Made by a program: the position numbers and the translations under genes. Below are positions 58,750 to 64,000 of a stretch of DNA of 64,000 bases, piece by piece; position 1 is the first letter of the stretch, and every line of letters starts with the position of its first letter. Source of the DNA: Antedon mediterranea. Its lineage: Eukaryota > Echinodermata > Crinoidea > Comatulida > Antedonidae. Location of the stretch: the NCBI RefSeq assembly GCF_964355755.1, contig NC_092670.1:17609201-17673200 (forward strand). The letters run 5' to 3'. The notes below the pieces were generated by a model. That model was given only the letters and a program-made list of their open reading frames with translations. It ran no database searches and was not told the DNA's origin.

Positions 58750-59471
58750 GGCTAAGAGAAATATTAAGCCTTAAAATTAAAAAAAGCCCTGTCTAAGTGA
58801 ATACAATTTAAGGGAAAAATGAAATATCTATTTAAATACTTAGTATGTATGGGGAATATCTCACTGAAGTGTGATTGGTGAATGTCTGTACGCTGTTAAA
58901 CACGTTCAATAATTTAATGGATCATTAGTTTCTATTATATGTCAATTGTATGTATTGTCAAATGCTTGGTGTCTCTATTCGTAAAGAGTTTATTATTTTA
59001 GCATTAATTGTTGTAAGTTTACCTCACCTGAAAATGGTAGTTTTCTCCTTTGTCACAAAACCCAACTCAGGATTTATTAACAGGGTGTGAGGAAAAAGTT
59101 TGTAATAAGGTGGAAACATAATTACTGACCCTTTAACTTATCCTCCAATCAGAGACCACTAATTAAGAACTGTCTTTAGTTAGAAACCATTGTGAGAGTA
59201 TCCTCGATGTATACTCAATATCATCAATTGGTCCCAATAGTTTTCTTTTATTTGTGTGTAAAAACCAACCAGTACAGAGCAACCTCCCCCTATCACTATC
59301 CTCAGCCCAGCTCCTGTTTTTGTCAATCCACCTATATCCATGTCAGGGCTAACTTGTAGTACTATAATACACTGGTGCTAGCGAATACTGTGTTTTTTTA
59401 ATTTGGTCACAGTGTTTTTAATGTAAAGAAGTGCATCTGTCACTGAAGAAACCTCGAAATTCCTTCTTACT

Positions 59472-59651
59472 AGCTTGGTTCCCACGGGTACAATGAGAAA
59501 CGTATTCGCAACGTAAGGATGTACGCGCAACGCAAATAGGTTTGACCAATCACAAATGGCTGTTAGATGATCCGTTGCTTGTGATTGGTCGAATTTTCTG
59601 TGCGTTACGTGTACGTCCTTCTTGCATTGTCTCCTAGCGGGAACCAAGCTT
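59472..59651. mobile_element. Fold-back MITE, GGTTCCCACTAG family
   Basis: Ends AGCTTGGTTCCCACGGG and CTAGCGGGAACCAAGCTT; ACCAATCACAA and its reverse complement lie inside. Confidence 0.8.
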
Positions 59652-60691
59652 CCATTGTTTACGACTAGTTATTGTAAATTATATATAAACCACAGTCAAT
59701 TGGTGTATATTCTCGATCATTTATTGTAAAGATGTGGTATTTTTTTAAGGTGATGGACCAAAATTGGACATGGATGAATTTATTGTGTTATTATTTATTA
59801 TAGTAAAAAATAATTGTTTATTGTGGAAGAGAGATTATTAGTTGTAGGCCTAAATGGATGGTCAGTGTAATTATTTACTATTTATCTAAATGTGCCCATA
59901 AGGTGATTGTAGTTTTTGATTAATGAAATTATTTCCGGAATGAATGAGATTTGAGTTTCTAATTTGGGTGTGTCCAGTTGTAACTGCAGTTAGGAGCTTA
60001 TCTTCTTTTTGACCCCGCCCTGATACGCCCCAGTGGACAGTACGTTCTTTTTACTTAATAAGTGCCATTACATTAATCCCCCGAATTTTTTGTTTAATTC
60101 TTGATTATTCAAATATTAACATGCATATTCATAAGCTAACGTTATTTGTGGGTGAAGACATTTTTATTAGATATTTTATTTGAATTGAAACCAATATTTT
60201 AGATGGGAACATGCCGACATAATGGTGGCGATAATGCGTTATGTGTGACGCGGTTGATATCATATTTTACAACTTTATTTATATACATTTTATTGAGGCA
60301 AAAACAACATTTCAACTGGTCCATACCATAATACACTCGTGGGTCCCAAACGCTCGGGCGGCAGACGGTATGTCCTATCAAGTGTTCATATGTCTATATT
60401 CTAATTGTTTGTGAGTTAAGAGCCCTGTGCTGATTTTGTTCCCACCATCTTCTGTGTGATTATATTATAACCTATGTTTATTTGTATTATGACATTGCTT
60501 TCTTCTTTGGTATAAAGCTTATGAAATTATATGTTATCTGTTCCCTTTTTTTTTTGTCGTATTACTTAAGATTTCACCAATCACTGTCGCTTGTGATTGG
60601 TCAAAGTAAAAGTTCCTATATTACCATTTGTGTTCAAAAGTAATGAATATTAATAGTCCAACAAGACTCGACGATGTATTAAAAGTAATGA

Positions 60692-61146
60692 AGATTGGTT
60701 CCCATACGCAACGTAAAGGTAACCGCGCCGCAATCAATTTGATTAAAGCTTGGTTCCCACTAGAGACGCAACATAACGACGTAACGCAACGTAAGGGATT
60801 TGACCATTCACAAGCGATGGATTATTCGAACAGTGGCTTGTCAAAAAGCTTGGTTCCCACTAGAACGTAACGCAAGGACGTAAACGCCACGCAAGCGTTT
60901 TAACCAATGACAAGCGAAGTTATAGACAGCAATCACAAGCGAATAAGCCATCGCTTGTGATTGGTCAATTCACTTGCGTTGCGTTACGTCCTTGTGTTGC
61001 GTCGCTAGTAGTGGGAACCACGCTTTAGTCAACTTGCGTTGCGTCTACGTTCTTACGGTGTGTTCAAGTGGGAACCAAGCTTAATCGCGACGCACTTGCG
61101 TTGTGCCTACGTACGTCGTTACGTTGCATCCAAGTGGGAACCAAAC
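60692..61146. mobile_element. Cluster of GGTTCCCACTAG-family elements
   Basis: At least six TTGGTTCCCA or TGGGAACCA ends occur in both orientations, as nested or adjoining copies. The central part (60849-61024) matches the arms of the 3.53-kb element. Confidence 0.85.
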
Positions 61147-61265
61147 GTAAAAACTCAAAGGCAATATTTTAGATAAAATTCAATCGATACTCTGTACTAT
61201 GTATACATAAATGTTTATTATTACATCTTCCGTTGTTATGGCTATTACATAATAATTTATCTAGA

Positions 61266-62828
61266 TTACGATAAGTCTGATCCATATTCTGGTAGATTTG
61301 TTCCACGTGTGCGGTAGAAACCTTTGACGACGCGCTCGACACGCGCGTGTTGACGTGAAGGCACTTCTAGCGATATCCCGTGCCCGTAAGCTGATGACGA
61401 TAACACTGGTATTTGCTTCGAAGATTCCTTTAAGAAAAAAATGTAGTCATACCGTACATTATCTAATGCAATATTCGCAAAAAGGTGTAGATTAATGTTA
61501 AATGTGATGTAAAGTTTATTTCATTTCATCATTCGATCACTAGCATTTATGCTATTTTAAAGCTGGGTTCCCATAAAGCTTGGTTCCCACTAGAACGTAA
61601 CGCAAGGACGTAAACGCAACGCAAGCGTTTTAACCCCGGTTTTAACCAATGACAAGCGAAGTTATAGACGGTTAGCAATCACAAGCGATTGGTCAATTCA
61701 CTTGCGTTGCGTTACGTCCTTGTGTTGCGTCGCTAGTGGGAACCACGCTTTAAGTAGGACGCAACGCCATGGACTAGACGCAACACAATCCATCGCTTGT
61801 GATTGGTCAAATCATGTCAGTACGTAGCGTTCTAGTGTAAATTAGCGTGGTTCTCACTAGCAACGCAACACAAGGACGTAACGGCAACGCAAGTGAATTG
61901 ACCAATCACAAGCGATGGCTTATTCGCTTGTGATTGCTAACTGTCTATAACTTCGCTTGTCATTGGTTAAAACGCTTGCGTTGCGTTTACGTCCTTGCGT
62001 TACGTTCTAATGGGAACCAAGCTTAATAGCTTGAACGTCGTCCCCGCTTCCACCATGAGTGGATCGAAGAATAACATACCTCTGAAAATACATTCAGGTT
62101 CATCGTATGCTGACGATCATCTCGATGTATCTTGCTGTGGAATCCCTCCTCGACATGGAATAGTCGGTCGTAAGTTGAGCTAGGCTGGTACTAAGAGTTC
62201 AGACCATAACAAAAATGATGAAACAGTATGCAAAGATACATTACATTTATCCGCTCTATCTCTTTGGTATTAAGGTAGCAGTGCGCAAAGAACCAGTTTA
62301 TTTAGGCCTCAAGGTCTCTTGTATTTAGGCGTAATGTGTGAAAGGAACAGGCTATACATTAAATTGAATGATTCTTCTATTTAATTTTTTATGGTTCTTT
62401 TATTTTGGATGAAAATTGATAAAATTGAAGGTTAGATAAAGTAAATTTGTTTTTCGTTCTGAGGTTGCTAGCTCACCTGTTTGTTATTATTAAAATATGT
62501 TCTTTTTTCTTTGAGTTCTTCTTCCGATGCTGGTTTAATGCCAGGCCATTGTTCAGATCCGTCCCCTTTAGTTGCTAAATGATTCTTTCGAATGTTCTTT
62601 TCACGCTAAAAATATAAATATAAAACCAGATAAAACATGATGTTATTCTCTCTAGGCCTAACCTAATAGTTCTATTATTGATATACTACAGACTTAGGCT
62701 AGCGTGTTTTTATTTTTTATTAGAAGCCGACTTACCCTCACAATTTCAATCCACCTTAATTTTACTTCTTCTGGTGTTGGAATTTTTCTCCCGTAATTTG
62801 ACATAGTTGACATTGTCTTTTTATTCAT
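61266..62828 (-). CDS. CFAP90: CFAP90-like ciliary microtubule-associated protein
   Basis: Four exons, 62736-62828, 62477-62605, 62080-62184 and 61266-61427, all phase 0 with GT-AG borders, give 162 residues. The N-terminal 74 residues are charged and unfamiliar. From about residue 75 the protein carries STYDRLFHVEEGF, KIHRDDRQH, then VLSSSAYG and VERVVKGFYRTRG. I recognise this order (YD-x-F, LHRDDREH, SSxYG, FYR) from CFAP90/C5orf49, a short protein lining ciliary doublet microtubules. The match is from memory and moderate; the N-terminal half does not clearly match. For exon 3 I used the acceptor CAG at 62185 because a second CAG/TAG choice four bases on breaks the frame. Introns 2 and 3 hold GGTTCCCACTAG elements or repeats. 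An overlapping plus-strand open frame at exon 3 is discussed in findings. Confidence 0.75.
61563..61750. mobile_element. Fold-back MITE, GGTTCCCACTAG family, in CFAP90-like intron 3
   Basis: Ends AAGCTTGGTTCCCACTAG and CTAGTGGGAACCACGCTT; related partial sequence continues to 61840. Confidence 0.85.
61845..62022. mobile_element. Fold-back MITE, GGTTCCCACTAG family, with TTA duplication
   Basis: Ends GCGTGGTTCTCACTAG and CTAATGGGAACCAAGC, flanked by TTA on both sides (61842-61844 and 62023-62025). It stops 57 bases before the donor of CFAP90-like exon 3. Confidence 0.88.
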
Positions 62829-63093
62829 TTTAATATTTTTTAGATAAGTTATAGTTGTTCACTTCGGGTTAGTTAATGTGACTTAAGATTAAATAAAATT
62901 ACGTTTCCAACGAATACAGTAACCAATAGATACGCCACATTATGCGCGATCGATCGTACGCTGAGTTCAGGGGTTGTTGGGATATATCGGGACGCGCGCG
63001 TAGTACAAAGATATAAATATTTTCATTTAGCCACGATCGCGCACATGTCTCTATACGTGCGCACATTGTCCAATGTGCTGTCTCTGCTGCAAC

Positions 63094-63158
63094 TGCTCAA
63101 AATACGGTATAAAAATACGGTATAAAATACGGTATTTTTTATACCGTATTTTTTAGTA
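63094..63158. repeat. ACGGTAT palindrome cluster
   Basis: AAATACGGTAT occurs three times, then ATACCGTATTT in reverse, forming a strong hairpin. Similar words recur at 63520-63690. Confidence 0.8.
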
Positions 63159-63516
63159 CCCCGTTTCTGCTAACAATACTTCTTGGGTGGTCGTGTTAAA
63201 TTTCATCTTTTTTACCCAAATTGCCATTCATTTATTTGATCGATAATTAAAAGTCGCAATAAAGGAAGTTTTACGTCTTACTTTCAACAGCCTAGCCCTA
63301 GTGAAAGAGATGTTGTGAGAGCACAGAAAACATCGTAATGGGGACAATTAATTCGTTCCCTCCCCGAGTTATTGTATTTTGCAATGTTGTACTGCTTTCG
63401 CAGGCTCTTCAGCTTTGAGTTTACTTGCTTTGGAGACAAGTCTATTCCATACGAATGTTGACCTTTTGTCATGTAAAAAAAAAAAACGTTATTTTTTATT
63501 GGCAGCAGAAACGGGT
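63159..63516. mobile_element. MITE with ends GTACCCCGTTTCTGCT
   Basis: Inverted ends GTACCCCGTTTCTGCTAACA and TTGGCAGCAGAAACGGGTAC, 358 bp, no coding frame. Both ends abut ACGGTAT-rich palindromes. Confidence 0.65.
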
Positions 63517-63612
63517 ACAAAAAATACGGTATAAATTTGTAAATACCGTATTTTATCCACAAATTTTGTGGGGAAAATACGGTATACAAAATACGGTATA
63601 TTTTTTATGAGC

Positions 63613-63699
63613 GCAGTTTCTGCTGCCAAAAATATACCGTATATATACGGTCTTCAAAAAATACCGTATAATATACGGTATTTAGTTGGCAGCAGAAAC
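63613..63699. mobile_element. 87-bp palindromic MITE, GTTTCTGCTGCCAA ends
   Basis: Perfect 14-bp inverted ends GTTTCTGCTGCCAA and TTGGCAGCAGAAAC enclose ATACCGTAT words in both orientations. Confidence 0.8.
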
Positions 63700-64000
63700 A
63701 GGGCCATAGTGGCCAACACATTCTTAAACCTCCCGCAAAAGTGGCCGCTTACAGGATCGGAGGTGACCACCGTTACGGGAGGTTCTGCCATATAGGGCCA
63801 TCGTATTATTAAATTATGGCTATGCACGATATTTTTCGTTTTTACCGCAACGAGCCTTTAAATTCCCCAGCTAATTGTACTTGTTGTATGTTTATGATCT
63901 GGTGGTCTTGTATTATGTATGATCTTCAGACAAATTTTAACATATGAAAATGCATGGTCGATCAAAATCTGTGTAGTTTTCTCATTTCATCTAAAAACAC

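Larger units (their letters stand above)
56794..61265. other. Ankyrin gene 3' UTR and intergenic repeats
   Basis: The 3' UTR starts at 56794; AATAAA words at about 57680 and 57800 are possible poly(A) signals. No other coding exon seen. Several MITEs (separate entries) and a copy of the GTGAATACAATTTAAG repeat (58796-58886) fill the interval to the next gene. Confidence 0.55.
62829..64000. other. CFAP90-like upstream region and repeats
   Basis: A CCAAT word (62919-62923) and GATCGATCGTACG lie within 120 bases upstream of the start codon. Beyond 63.08 kb nested fold-back elements dominate. At 63730-63790 an inverted AACCTCCCG / CGGGAGGTT pair encloses about 45 bases. No further gene seen. Confidence 0.5.

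Noticed and set aside
59378-59647. Minus-strand open frame of 89 codons
   Set aside because: It runs through a GGTTCCCACTAG fold-back MITE, which explains it.
63284-63795. Overlapping open frames near the right end
   Set aside because: They read through ACGGTAT palindromes and MITE ends on both strands; no conserved protein features.

Overview
The window is eukaryotic nuclear DNA from an animal. It has short exons split by AT-rich introns with GT-AG borders, many small inverted-repeat transposons, and four genes whose exons join in frame into proteins conserved across metazoans. The abundant AGGCCTA-type words and the MITE load suggest a marine invertebrate deuterostome (echinoderm or hemichordate), but that is a guess; I cannot name a species.

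Layout. 1-4150: AT-rich intergenic DNA with a leftward CCAAT promoter and first-exon candidate near 3.3 kb, then a large fold-back element. 4150-20156: the outstanding feature, a tandem array of about 85 tRNA-Phe units, all on the minus strand, about 185 bp apart. Twelve units match the 73-nt consensus exactly. The rest fall into recurring variant classes, including eleven whose anticodon reads AAA instead of GAA. The array is hierarchical: two alternating spacers, a four-unit repeat of about 740 bp and a 31-unit block of about 5.71 kb present twice. One unit is split by a tRNA-headed SINE. 20157-23487: repeats, including a MITE split by a LINE tail.

23488-27042 (minus): DNAJC1-type ER membrane J-protein, lacking a recognisable last exon. 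28013-32006 (minus): complete COASY, the bifunctional enzyme making coenzyme A. About 33.9-56.8 kb (plus): an ANKRD28/44/52-type PP6 regulatory ankyrin protein of about 25 coding exons, with a 24-nt in-frame microexon and a five-copy minisatellite lying across a splice donor. 56794-61265: its 3' flank and several MITE families. 61266-62828 (minus): a four-exon gene for a 162-residue protein resembling CFAP90, a ciliary doublet protein. 62829-64000: promoter side of that gene and nested fold-back elements built on ACGGTAT words.

The protein genes look like ordinary housekeeping or ciliary neighbours with no joint pathway. Exon borders were read by eye from splice motifs, frame continuity and family resemblance. 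No search or folding program was run.
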